A stretch of DNA of 64,000 nucleotides from Eublepharis macularius. Lineage: Eukaryota > Chordata > Lepidosauria > Squamata > Eublepharidae. The stretch lies in the NCBI RefSeq assembly GCF_028583425.1, contig NC_072801.1, forward strand, positions 59,225,766 through 59,289,765. The letters run 5' to 3'. The position numbers and the translations under genes were made by a program. Below, piece after piece: positions 20,201-37,500 of this stretch; positions within the stretch are counted from its first letter, which is position 1; every line of letters begins with the position of its first letter. The notes beneath the pieces are model-generated. The model had not been told where the DNA came from. It worked only from the letters and a program-made list of their open reading frames with translations, and ran no database searches.

Positions 20201-22968
20201 GAAAGGATTGCCTTTTGGTAATGTGGCTAGAGTGGCTCTGTGCTTAAAAACAATTGCTACTTTGCAACTTGCATTTTAGAGATTCAGCAGAACTGGAGAT
20301 ATTTTGCACAGAACTGCAATGGTGGTAAGGGAAACATGAATGAAGAACGATTGACCAGCTAGTGTGTACCAGTGGTTAGTGTCGGAATAGGATCGGGGGA
20401 ATCGCAACTCTACCATGAAGCTTGGTATCAGCCATTCTCTCTGTTTAGTCTACCTTACAGGGTTGTTGTGTGGATAAATGGAGGAGAGGAGAATAGGTTA
20501 AGCCTCTTTGGGTCCCCATTGGGGAAAAGGTGTGTCCATATGCAAATAAACAACAGAGCTGCCAATTCCAAACAAGGATCCATCGAATTGAGCATCATGT
20601 TCTCCAGAAGAGTTGCTTTGGAGTGTGGATTCTATGGCATCACATTCAGCTGATCTCCCTCCCCAAATGCCATCCTTCCCAGCCACCACCCCAAATATCC
20701 AGGAATTTCCCAAGGTAGTGTTGGCAACCCTGGGTGCTCTAGAACAGTGTGGCACCTGTGGGCACCATGTCACTTGCCTTTTACTTCCCTTGGTACCTGC
20801 CAAGCTTCTCAGAATGTTGGTGGGGGTCATGTGGGGGTGCCAGACCCCCGGTGGGGGGGATCCCCCGCCCTCCCCCCCACACCCTGCCCCCCATTTACGT
20901 GGACAGCAGGGGGATTGCTCCCCTGCAGAGCTGTGCACGCCCACGGATCGGGCCCTTTTTGAGGTGCTTCCCGGAAGTGACATCATCACGCTTCCCAGGA
21001 GCGCTTCCCGGAAGTGACGTCATCATACTTCCTGGGAGCATTTCCTGGAAGTAACATCATCGTGCTTCCCGGGAGCGCTTCCTGGAAGTGACATCATCGT
21101 GCTTTGCGCGCACGCGCACCCCCCTCCATCAAAAATTAGGTGAGAGCCAGGCCCCCGATCCCCCGCTGGAAGATTGAGGGGGCCTGGCAACCCTAGGGTC
21201 ATGGTAAGGCAGAGCTTGTTATTGGCTGCCATCAGTCCAATGAAAGTGATCTTCATGGCTGGTAATTTCCTTATTCAGCATGTGGTTCCATTACCGCTTC
21301 AGGCTTGTCTTCTTTCCCACCCACCCCACAATCTTTTTCTCCCCCTCCCCCTCTTTCTATCTTTCCTTCATTTCTCTTTATTCACTAGTTGAATTTTGGC
21401 CCGTTAATCCTTTACTAAAGACATAACGTCCTTCCAAAAGCAGAGGGCAGCCCTTGATGTTGAGCTTAGGTATTGCTCAACAAAGCAGCTGCAGGCAGAG
21501 AATCGGTTTTTGTGGTTGGGGTGGGGGGAATTCCAGATAAGAGCCTGCGTGGCACTGCCGTGGTCAATTATGTATTTTTCCCTCAGGGGTAGACAAAATA
21601 GGTTCTATTATCCTGAACTTCTCACGGAGTCGCCAAGCTGTCCTCACTTACACCTTGATGACGCAGCTGCCCAACCAAGCGAGCATCAGTGGGACCAAAG
21701 GGATCATCGAGGCAAGTTCTCCCCAGCAAGAATGTATGAGTTGGAGGGGTGCTTACTGCTGTCGTGCTGGAGAGAGGAAAAGTGGGCCTTGATCAGAACT
21801 AGAATCCTAGAGCAGAGGCTGTAGGAAACTCAGAGGAAACTCGACAAGGGACAGTTAGGTCATGATGGAAAAGCCCAACGCTGAAGCTAGTACGTAACAT
21901 TCTACTGGAGGGAGGCCTGGAGATGTTTTAGACGTAATTGGATTCAGTGGTGAGGTGCAAATCAGACTTCAAATTGCAAAAAAACCCCTTCAAACTCTGG
22001 GAAGTTTCAGTTTGGATCTGGGCCTTGGTGCTGAAGGGGTGTGTGTGGGGAGGATAATTGCCTCTTTATCAAAACCAGTCCTACTGGGCTACTGTTAGCT
22101 TAATCCCAGAGTGGCGGAGAGGTGCAATAGTGTGAGTTGGGGATCTCAGTCACAGGTCCCTACAAGTGTGTAATTTGGACCGCTGACTGGGCCAGACATA
22201 CACTTTCAAGCCACCTCTGTTACAGAGGGGACAAGGGGCTAAGCAGAATTTCCTGTGATCTTGTGCACTTCTTCTGGGCCTTTCCTACATCTCTGCCTCT
22301 TCCTACAACTAGCAGAACAGATTATGCAAATATGTTGGGTTTGCATATGCAATAGAATTCCATTTTTTCTGGTGCAAGATTAGGGTTACTTGGGTGCATA
22401 ACTCTTGCTTCAGCAAATTAAAACCTCAATATATACATAGCTTGAGAACTGACAGCTAGTAATGGCTTAATCTCTGCACGTCACTTTTACAGGCAAGGCC
22501 CTGGAGCGATCCTTTTTTTGATCTCCAGTACTGAAACCCATTTTAACTTATGATCCATTCTCTATTTCATTTGTCTGCAGATCCCAGGATTTTTCTGGTG
22601 CCCAAAGCAGCTGGTGGTCAATGGGAAGAATGAAGAATTCCCCCTTCCTGCTCCCTCCCAAAAACTGAACTTCTTCAACAGCACTGGTTTGCGTTATGAA
22701 GCTGAACACGTCCGACAATGTCTCCTCCAAGGTAAATACTCCAGACTCTGCTGAGAGGGGTAGATCACAGCATCAGAGTGCCAGGGCAGGGCAAGGCTGT
22801 GTGGCAACTGGGGTGCAAGGCCCAATTCTGACTCTGCTCTCTCGTCCCTATCCTGCAGGCTTGAAGGAGAGCCCCGTCATGTCTCACGCAGATAGCCAGT
22901 TGGTCCACTACATTCTGGATGAAGTCCGTAAGCAGCTGGGGGTGTCGTATTCACAGGACCAACCTTAA
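17272..22968 (+). CDS. DHDH: Dihydrodiol dehydrogenase (trans-1,2-dihydrobenzene-1,2-diol dehydrogenase), complete 7-exon gene
   Basis: DHDH is a cytosolic NADP-dependent dimeric oxidoreductase of the Gfo/Idh/MocA family. It oxidises trans-dihydrodiols of aromatic hydrocarbons and some pentoses. The exons are 17272-17364, 18007-18118, 19277-19440, 19897-20149, 21587-21711, 22581-22731 and 22859-22968. They sum to 1008 nt and encode 335 aa (human 334). The protein starts [18 protein letters not shown], the Rossmann nucleotide-binding start. Family catalytic residues are kept: Lys98 in CEKP, Trp126 in EAFWSRFF, and Asp177/Tyr181 in LDIGLYC. It ends SYSQDQP. Splice phases match those I expect for the family. 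Intron 5 has a GC donor (ATCGAG then GCAAGT); the other donors are GT. The chosen ATG aligns to the human start region. A decayed tandem copy precedes it at 14743-16368 and a diverged paralogue lies on the opposite strand at 34542-54315. The frame is open throughout. Confidence 0.93.
17560..17625 (-). repeat. Fragment of a GTAGCACCTTAAAGACCAAC-family retroelement
   Basis: GAGTCCAGTGGCACCTTGGA then GACCAACCAGATTTTCAGGG matches the family seen at 38545-38670. Here it is short and lies inside DHDH intron 1. Confidence 0.5.
18351..18505 (+). repeat. Sauria-type SINE, partial
   Basis: The head is TGTGATCTAGCGGTTAGAGT. The body includes TCTCAGCCTAACCCACTTG and GTTATTGTGAGGATAAAATG, ending in a poly-G run. 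It is in DHDH intron 2. Confidence 0.65.
19468..19530 (-). repeat. Fragment of the GTAGCACCTTAAAGACCAAC-family retroelement
   Basis: ACAGTAGCACCTTAGGGACC then AACTAGATTTCCTGGGTGTG, just after DHDH exon 3. It is truncated and diverged. Confidence 0.5.
20355..20550 (+). repeat. Sauria-type SINE
   Basis: The head ACCAGTGGTTAGTGTCGG is followed by CTTACAGGGTTGTTGTG, GGAGGAGAGGAGAATAGG and TTTGGGTCCCCATTGGGG, the usual 3' landmarks. It is in DHDH intron 4. Confidence 0.7.
20553..20731 (+). mobile_element. GGTTGCCA-family MITE
   Basis: The left end GCTGCCAATTCC is degenerate. The body includes GTGTGGATTCTATGGCATCA. The right end TGTTGGCAACCCTG is well preserved. Confidence 0.65.
20834..21195 (+). 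mobile_element. GGGTTGCCAGGTCCCC-family MITE carrying a minisatellite
   Basis: The left end is GGGTGCCAGACCCC and the right end GGGGCCTGGCAACCCTA, imperfect inverted repeats. It contains the 37-bp tandem repeat at 20967-21104. It lies in DHDH intron 4. Confidence 0.65.
20967..21104 (+). repeat. 37-bp minisatellite, about 3.7 units
   Basis: Units start at 20967, 21004, 21041 and 21078. Each reads CTTCCCGGAAGTGACATCAT followed by a CGCTTCCCGGGAGCG-like part. Unit 2 has a full TGACGTCA (CRE-like palindrome). The array sits inside a MITE. Confidence 0.85.
22376..22575 (+). other. End of DHDH intron 5, no feature recognised
   Basis: The acceptor is TTGTCTGCAG at 22571-22580. I see nothing else I can support between it and the GC donor side apart from unannotated intron sequence. 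Confidence 0.4.
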
Positions 22969-23024
22969 CTTCTCCTTTGCATGTTTTATCAGCCTTGTGC
23001 CTCCAATTTATGGAGAAAAAATTC

Positions 23025-23030
23025 AATAAA
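23025..23030 (+). terminator. DHDH polyadenylation signal
   Basis: AATAAA lies 57 bases past the stop, in the context TTCAATAAAACAGATTGTGT that is shared with the decayed upstream copy. Confidence 0.75.
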
Positions 23031-23199
23031 ACAGATTGTGTAGATGTCAGTGGAAGGACTTCTGTTTCTGTGGATTTTTCAACCAGGTGTGTGGGATGTA
23101 CAAGGATTGCCAGTATATAGAGGATCCTTAGGGAGGAGGAGATGATGAGTCCCTGGATGTGGGAAAAGGCCTAAGGAGCCAAGGGAACCACCTCCTCCC

Positions 23200-23810
23200 A
23201 TGTGCTTTGAGCACCAGCAAAGGACCTTATACTAGACATTTATGCAATCACTATTTACTACCATTATTTACAGTTCACTTTTCTTACTGAGACTCAAGAT
23301 GGAATTGTTAGGGGATTCTTATAAGAAGCAGCTGGATGAATATTCAGTCCTTTATTAGTTGGGATTTTTATGAGGGCATATCTCTCTGTTAGTCTTGCCT
23401 GCCTTGTCTTGTAATGCCCCTTCACTTTCTTCTACTCTTCTGTGACCTTTAATAAACTGTAACGTAAGTGAAGGCACTGCGAAAGGGGGGTGTTTTGAGT
23501 TAACAACAGATGTGACTGCAAGAACTGCTGTAGTGTTGTTTTCTTGATACCCCTCTTATCAGCTCATGATTCTACCTTTCTAGTCTTTGAAAAGATGAAA
23601 AGAGGAGCCAAAGAAGTGTTAAACTACACACTTTATAGTTTATATGGCATGTTATTTCTTTAGATTGACCTGCCACTCTTTGAAAACTAATGTTAACCCT
23701 TGAGATTTTATTGGTTTAAGTTTGTTTTCTGTAAACTTTTATGTTGCTGTAAATAATTTCTTGTCTTAATTCTGTGTGTAAGAAAATATAAATGTGGGTG
23801 CCTACGAGGT
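23200..23810. other. Intergenic, no gene recognised
   Basis: It lies between the DHDH 3' end and a Bov-B fragment. The sequence is AT-rich, without a supported frame. Confidence 0.4.
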
Positions 23811-23812
23811 GG

Positions 23813-23950
23813 CTTGACTCAATAAAAGAAGCCACGTCCTCCAGTTTGCAGGATCTGAGTAGGTCTGTTAGAGAGAGAACGTTTTGGAGGTCTTTCATTC
23901 ATAGGGTCGCCATAGGTCGGAAACGACTTGACGGAACATAACACATACCT
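23813..23950 (+). mobile_element. Bov-B/RTE LINE 3' end fragment
   Basis: The plus-strand translation from 23817 reads DSIKEATSSSLQDLSRSV, then RERTFWRSFIHRVAIGRKRL and DGT before a stop. This matches the Bov-B reverse transcriptase C-terminus pattern (RWLDSI..., ...W...HGVAKSRTRL in ruminants). Only this end remains. Confidence 0.7.
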
Positions 23951-24033
23951 AGTTAGGTATGCGCTTTGGCTGAGTTGTCAAAGTACATCAGTTTATTTGA
24001 ATGTTTTCTCCAATAAACTTTTATTGCCAATTA

Positions 24034-24640
24034 TTATCTGCCTTGGTTTAATTTAAAGGCTAGAGTTTTGGTTGGAGACATCCTAAACTGGGATTTTGTG
24101 GGAGAATTTCCTTCACAGGAATACACACGGTAAATCATTGCAACCAACAGGACATCTAATAAGCAATGTATACAGAATACCAGAATTGTGGGTGCTGTCC
24201 TGACCTTAAGCAGGCCATTCCACAAGGTGGGGGCCACACCAGAGAATGCACATGAACAGCTGTTGATCTTGCCCATTTGCAGAGTGGCAGCTGCAAAAGG
24301 CCTTGAATAGAGGGGTGGCGCTGTCATGACAGCAGGGGGAGAGGTGATCCTGCAAATATAAGGGTCCAAGGCCATGACAACCTTTGTACATAATAGCCAG
24401 TACCTTGAACTGAACTCTGGTAACTGATTGGTAGCCAATGGAGTTACTGCAGAATGGATGTAATAGGCATGTTCCACCTAGCTTCTGATAACAGCCGAGC
24501 TGCAGAGTTCTGCACCAACTGGAGTCTCGACTCTGAGGGCAGATCTATATACAGTGTATTACAGTAGTCTAATCTCGATGTTACCATGGTTTGGATCCAG
24601 GTGGCCAGATTGGTTGAGCTCCTGTTGCAAGCTTTGGCAG
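24034..24640 (-). repeat. Unclassified interspersed repeat
   Basis: A 147-codon minus-strand open frame (24034-24477) has no recognised domain. The text around 24480-24610 (GAGTTCTGCACCAACTGGAG, then TTACAGTAGTCTAATCTCGA) resembles a repeat widespread in amniotes. I cannot name its family. Confidence 0.35.
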
Positions 24641-25164
24641 AAGGCTCTTTAAGATGAGATGATTTTTGAAAAGAATGTGAATTTATAGAAGATTATTCCC
24701 TGGCTAGAAAGGATCATTGGATTTCATTCCAGCAAGGGAAAACCTTTGCCCTGTGACCCAAGTTCAATTAAACAATTAAAGTTGCAGCGGACAAGTGATA
24801 CTTACAATCCCCAACAGAAATATTTGAGTGAGAAACGAACTCTGCTCTATGAGAAAGTTCTCTGCCAACTGACAGGAACAAATCCGAGTTTGGCAGGAAC
24901 TAAAAGTATCTAAGTGGCCTGCTTACAATGGAATGAATTTGTATTCCAGTATGGAAAAGAACAGGGTCTTTGCACACAGTTTCTTCTTTCTTTTAGATCT
25001 TAGAGGAAATGCTTTTCTCTTAGAGTGGCAAGGACAATTTTTTTGGCACCATGTTCATTTTCTGTGGCTAAAGGTGCTGCTGAGGTCCAAAAACACCCTC
25101 CACCGTCTCAGCAGCTAGACTCAGCCACTCACCGGCTGTACAACTAGAAGGGAAGCAATGGCAT

Positions 25165-25361
25165 CGGGTTGCCAACTTCCAGGCGGTGCCTGGCGATCTC
25201 CCGGAACGACAACTGAACGCCCGACTACTGAAATCAGTTCCTCTGAAGAAAATGACTGCTTTAAAGGATGGACTCTATAGCATTATACCCCAAACTCGAC
25301 CCTCCCTAGGCTCCATCCCCTAAATCTTCGGGAATGTTCCAAAGTGGAGGTGGGAACCCTA
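25165..25361 (+). mobile_element. GGTTGCCA-family MITE
   Basis: It begins CGGGTTGCCAACTTCCAGGC and ends GGAGGTGGGAACCCTA. The body has TGACTGCTTTAAAGGATGGA. It lies about 800 bp upstream of RPL13A. Confidence 0.7.
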
Positions 25362-25675
25362 AGCCGCGTAAAATGTACTATCGCTCCCATTGAAAAGGAA
25401 TCGCCCTTAGTGGCAGCCTTGGCACATGCTTCTTCAGCCCCTTCCGCCCTTAAGTGGTAACTCACTTCCGGTCACCGTGGCTCCTTTTGTCGCTCTTCGT
25501 CAATGTTTCTAGCTTCCACCTAGAGAGGGAGAAAGGCTACTGAATAAGGGCGCTCTGAGTCTCGAGATTTCATTCCCGGAAAAATTTTTATTGGTCTTTA
25601 ATTTGCCACCAGACCCAAATCCTGCTGCACAACTCCTTCTTGGCCCTTCCGGTCTCAAGGAACTGCTTTTCCTCA

Positions 25676-25904
25676 ATGTATTGTCGAAGGCTTTCACGGC
25701 CGGAGAACGATGGTTGTTGTGGGTTTTCCGGGCTGTATTGCCGTGGTCTTGGCATTGTAGTTCCTGACGTTTCGCCAGCAGCTGTGGCTGGCATCTTCAG
25801 AGGTGCTACACCTCTGAAGATGCCAGCCACAGCTGCTGGCGAAACGTCAGGAACTACAATGCCAAGACCACGGCAATACAGCCCGGAAAACCCACAACAA
25901 CCAT
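25676..25904. mobile_element. Penelope-like terminal fragment forming a perfect 96-bp inverted repeat, with 12-bp target duplication
   Basis: The arms 25710-25805 and 25809-25904 are exact reverse complements separated by CTA. A 34-base extension (25676-25709, TCGAAGGCTTTCACGGCCGG) precedes the left arm. The whole is flanked by TGCTTTTCCTCA at 25664-25675 and 25905-25916, a 12-bp target-site duplication. The right arm contains CTGAAGA (25814-25820), a 6-bp stem GCCAGC/GCTGGC (25822-25827 with 25835-25840) and GAAAC (25841-25845), resembling a hammerhead ribozyme core. Penelope-like elements are known to carry hammerhead motifs in their terminal repeats. The family assignment is inference. Confidence 0.6.
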
Positions 25905-26094
25905 TGCTTTTCCTCAGTTTACACGCAAAGTATATGAGGCATTCATCATAGAGACGTAAAGGCATGGAGCGACCGCCACCGTGAGTAATTACTGAGTCAG
26001 GGAAGTTATCCATGCTTACCGGAAACTCTGCTCTAGCATCGCGAAGCGTGGTCCGTTAAGACGTCATTTCCGCTCTTGCGCTTTTGGTTCCTAA

Positions 26095-26168
26095 ACGGCC
26101 GGAAAAGGGTAATCCCGCGGCGTGCTCTGGGCGGAGCCTCTTTTCCGTGAGGCCGCCGAGAAGCAGCC
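26095..26168 (+). promoter_or_regulatory. RPL13A: RPL13A core promoter and 5'-TOP-like start
   Basis: A CpG-rich segment has a pyrimidine tract CTCTTTTCC at 26138-26147, 22 or more bases upstream of the ATG. This is where a 5' terminal oligopyrimidine start is expected for a ribosomal protein mRNA. No TATA box is seen. TOP tracts mediate mTOR-dependent translational control. The exact start site is inferred. Confidence 0.6.
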
Positions 26169-33152
<6,984 letters not shown>

Positions 33153-33174
33153 ATAGCATCCAGGCTTGTTTGAC

Positions 33175-33180
33175 AATAAA
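33175..33180 (+). terminator. RPL13A: RPL13A polyadenylation signal
   Basis: AATAAA lies 22 bases after the stop codon, giving the short 3' UTR usual for ribosomal protein mRNAs. Confidence 0.85.
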
Positions 33181-33249
33181 AAAAAAGTTTACAGTCTCTT
33201 GATTTTTTTTTCCATTGGGGAAATTCCACCTAAACTCTTCGTTGTAGTA

Positions 33250-34500
33250 AATCATTCTGTTGTGTTGAACTTGTAGGGTAGATGAGGGGGGGAGTGTTGG
33301 GATCCCTTAAAGTCATGTGAGATTTGGGTATGGCAAATTTTTCTGAGTTTGCTTGAGAAGAGGGATCCCTGCAGACCCTTAAGGCAATAAATAGTTACGG
33401 GCTTAAGGGGGCAGTGTTACACCTCCCACTCCTGTTTGAAGTTTTGGTGGGTGCATGTGGGTCCTCTTCTACTTGGTGTGCTGTAGAAAGCTGTGTGTTT
33501 TAAACACCTGGCGTATGCATACATTTATGGCTTTTCTCTGGGTGGTGATTGTATGCCATATTCTTCCTTAGTATTATTTGAGACTTTGCCTGAGTTCAAG
33601 TTAATTAAAAAAAAAAGATTTAGGCTTTGATTAATATGCTTCAGCTGGGAATTCTTACCCACCAATTCCCATAGGTCTGTGGGTTTACATAATTTTGCAT
33701 GAGTTCTTGCCTCTTTGCTCTTAATTTTGATTTAAAATGTGCCATCCCGCCCAAGCATGAACTATAGTGCTGTGCCCCTCTTTTAACAAGTACAATTGAA
33801 TTAGTTTTGTGGGTTTTAGGACCTGTGGCTATCTAGAATAAACTCAGTTTGCCAGTCTCAGGCACGAAAGGCTGAAGCCCTCCTGATTCACTTGGAGCAG
33901 GGATCCCCAAACTTTTTGGCCCTGCAGGAACCTTTGAGATTCTGACACAGCATGGGCACATTCGCAACATGGCAGCTGCAGGAGGTAGACCCAGCCACAA
34001 GTTATCAGAGAGTGGGGTTATGCATAACTGATGGTAACTCTTCAGCATTTCAAGCAGAAGCTTTATTTAACAGGATGCCTTTCAAAATGAACATTGTTTA
34101 AAAATATTTTATTGTACACATGCAGCTTCACTACATGACTGAAGATAAGATCCTTATGCTGTAATGCTGGGGGCTGCCAAAGCAACTTGGAAAAAAATGT
34201 GCATAGTCAAGCAGAAGCCCTGCTGGGCAGAACCCCCCCTTGGCCTGCCTAGGTGCTATGGAGCCCATGGGCACCACCTTGGAGACCTCTGATTCTAGAG
34301 CATTGAGCAAAATATGCATGCAAGAGTGTGAACACTGAGGGTTAAATGCTTTCCCCTAACTTGTTTAAAAGAGAGCATTATCAAAAAGCCTAAACAAAGA
34401 AAAGTACGTAGTATCTATTTTCAGAGGGTTTCCAAAGCAAAGGAAATTTCTTTTATCTTCCCCCCTCTCAAGCCATACTGTGGTGTCAGTGATGATCGAT
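33250..34500. other. Intergenic, no gene recognised
   Basis: It lies between two convergent genes, RPL13A (+) and DHDH (-). I found no supported frame or complete repeat. Confidence 0.4.
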
Positions 34501-34540
34501 GGAATCAGTTTTCATTGATTGAAATGTTTTGGCAAGGAAG

Positions 34541-34546
34541 TTTATT
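34541..34546 (-). terminator. Polyadenylation signal overlapping the stop codon of the minus-strand DHDH
   Basis: On the minus strand the last codons read ACC AAA TAA ACT. AATAAA is formed by the end of the last Lys codon, the stop and one more base. No other AATAAA is seen in the next 60 bases. Confidence 0.55.
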
Positions 34547-37500
34547 TGGTGTCTTTACTGTGGCCTTTTGTAGCGTTGTCATCTTCGTAGAACACCCCTG
34601 CCTGCCTCCGTGCCTCATCCAGGATAGTGGCTATGATTTCACTCTCACGTAAGGGCATGATGGGACTTTCCTTCAAGCCTGCATAAGAAAGAAGCCTGAA
34701 TTAATAAGCCCCCCTATTTTCCTATTTCTCTTACTGGAGTGGCAAAGTAAACAATGGGCTGATGGGAAGTAGTGGGTGGGGATTCGGAATCCTTGCATAC
34801 TAAAAAAAAAAAGATGCTTCTCCCAATGAATAGTGTAGATGCTTCAGCATTGGCCCAAAGGGCCAAACTGCTGTTGCTTCAGAGTTCCAAAAACAAGGGC
34901 CCCTTTGACAATTATTTGCCAATGGGAGATGTCCTTTTAAAAAACTTCCTAGGCCTAATGGCAATCACATCTTGCATCAATAAATTCCACATAATTCATT
35001 CTCCAACCATACTTCATGTAAAGAGATGTTTTGTTTCTTTGCTGCTAGTGAGTTTCTGTGGATATCCCACTCTTCCTCCAAAGAAGCTCAGGGTGGTCAA
35101 CATGGGTCAGACACCATTTTACCCTTGACCCAATCCTGTGAAGTAAACTAAGCCGAGACTGAACCAAAGTCAGCCTATGAGCTTGGCAAGGGGGGGGGGG
35201 GATTGAACCAAGAGAATCCAGATCCTGGTCTGATGCTAACCATTACTCCACACTGACTTTCTCATATGTGTGCGGTTTTGTCCATTCAGACTGTTCTCTC
35301 AAAGCAATTAGGACTGCTAGGTTACCTTTCAGGAGGCACTGGCGGACGTGTTCAGCTTCATATCTCAATCCAATGTCATTTTCAAAGTAGAGGTGTTCTG
35401 GAGAGGGGGGCAGTGGCCACTCCCACCGGTTGCCTTTCACAAACATGACTGTAGGACTGTTCATGTGTGAGGGGATCTAGAGAAAGAGACCAACAGATTG
35501 CTGTTTTGAGGGCCAGAGATACTATGGAATCTGTTCTGCTGGACTCAGCTGTGTACCTGGAAGATAGCATGTGTTTTTGTAGCAAGTGCATAATCTAGAG
35601 CCAAAGCAAAAAACAGCCAAAGGTGGTTCCCATCTCTGTCATCAGAAGTGTGCATTCTGTATTAAAAGAACTATGGTATTTAACTACTTTAAATCCAGTT
35701 ATAATACTTAAGAGTATGTAACATTTTTTATTTGTTTTTTGTTGGTTTTGTAGTATAAGAAAATAGTACTTGAGCATCACAAAGGTGTTTGAATTGTGAG
35801 GTGCATTTGACCTCAGGACACATTTAATGACTCCCAGTAGCAACTGCATACTGTTTAGAATATTGAGATGAAGACCAATAAGGCTGCATACGCAAATGAC
35901 CTCTGTGTTCCAACTGAGGGGTGGGGGAATGAGGTGTGGAATGTAGTTCAAAAGTGGAATCAGCTGCCTAAGGAGGTGGTGAGCTCCCCCTCACTGGCAG
36001 TTTTCAAGAAGAGGCTGGATGAATACTTGTCAGAGATGCTTTAGGCTGATCCTGCACTGGGCAGGGGGTTGGACTAGATGGTCTGTATGGCTCCTTCCAA
36101 CTTTATGATTCTATGTTGTGAGCCCCAATCAGCCTGCATATGCAAATGACCTTGAAAGGCTGGCCCAATCAGGGAAAAGTCATGCTGGCAGTGGGTGGGG
36201 GTGCAAGTAGGCAGCAGCCTGCCAGCCACACAATGCTGTATCCCTTTAGAAAAACACTTTTGACCTCTTTTGACCTCTTTAAGGGGCGAATTTCTTAAAA
36301 TCCCTTCTTAGTGAGTGTTTACATCATGAAAGGAATGTTCTCCCCAAATTTCATGTTTCTAGGTCCAGGGGTTTGGGTTGCGTGTTGATGAGTCGGTCAG
36401 GACACTTGTCTTTATATATATAGATTAAAGTCGGGTTGATAAATGGTTGATATAAATGTGTATTAAGCACATTTGCACAATTCTGCCATCTTTTTTTGCC
36501 TCTTTTTTCTGGTTTTAGTAATTAAGGAAAAGGATTAGCAAGTATGCATGACTGTAAAGATCAAAAACAGCACTTTGAATTGTGCCCAGAAATGACCTGG
36601 CAACCAGAGTAGATCTTCCAAAACTTCAAAGAACATTCTCTGACTTATGACAGCCATTCGTCTTGTTGCCAAATTCTAAACCGAGTGAAGCTTCCAAACA
36701 AGCATCAAATGTACTCTGTATAGAACATGTTGTTGTGATCTAACGCACAGGTGATCTGAGTGGGGATAATGGACAACAGATTGTGTCGAAAGCTCTATTT
36801 GCAAATTACAGCAAATGTTGGTACAATCTGTGTATGCTTTATTTTTCTTTATAGCTGTGGAGTAATTTTCTTGTTACATTCAATGAATGTACAGCTCAAC
36901 ATTTGATATAAACCCGCGTTTATCCAGGCACTGGTCCCTGGTTTCATTGGTAAGGTGAACATGTGGTGGCTGTTTCAGATGTGTGCACAGACATGTAGGA
37001 TGTACTTGTGTTTACTCTAAGGTAGCTCAGACAGAGCTGGCTGTTGATTTTATGTGCTACAGAAGAGACCTGCATCTCTATCATTTGTAGGCATAGAGCT
37101 GACTGCGCACCAGAACTATGAATCTGCTCTTTTTAAAGGCAGTGCATCCACATCCTAAACATTTATTACATGATTGATTATATTATCAACCAGTAATGTA
37201 GTTCCACCTACCTGTATTTACCAAGGCCCAACCTGGTTTTCAGGTAGCTGTCCCACTTTTTGTCTTTTAGGCTGTTTTGTTAAAACACTGCTAATGTGAA
37301 TTGTTTCTCTGCAGAGTTCATCTCTCTTGCACATGAGCACTAAGGCACAGTCTCCCACATGCAATATGACTTCTGAAATGTAGTTTGAACTGTGGGTACC
37401 ATATTGTAAAGGCAAGTTCTGTTTTTCTGGCTTATCTAGGAAACAACATGTTTGTCTTTTACACCCATGGACAGGCTACCTATGAATTATGACAGAGCAA

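Noticed and set aside
24034-24477. 147-codon minus-strand frame as a gene
   Set aside because: No domain is recognised and the flanking sequence resembles a dispersed repeat. It is kept only as an unclassified repeat.
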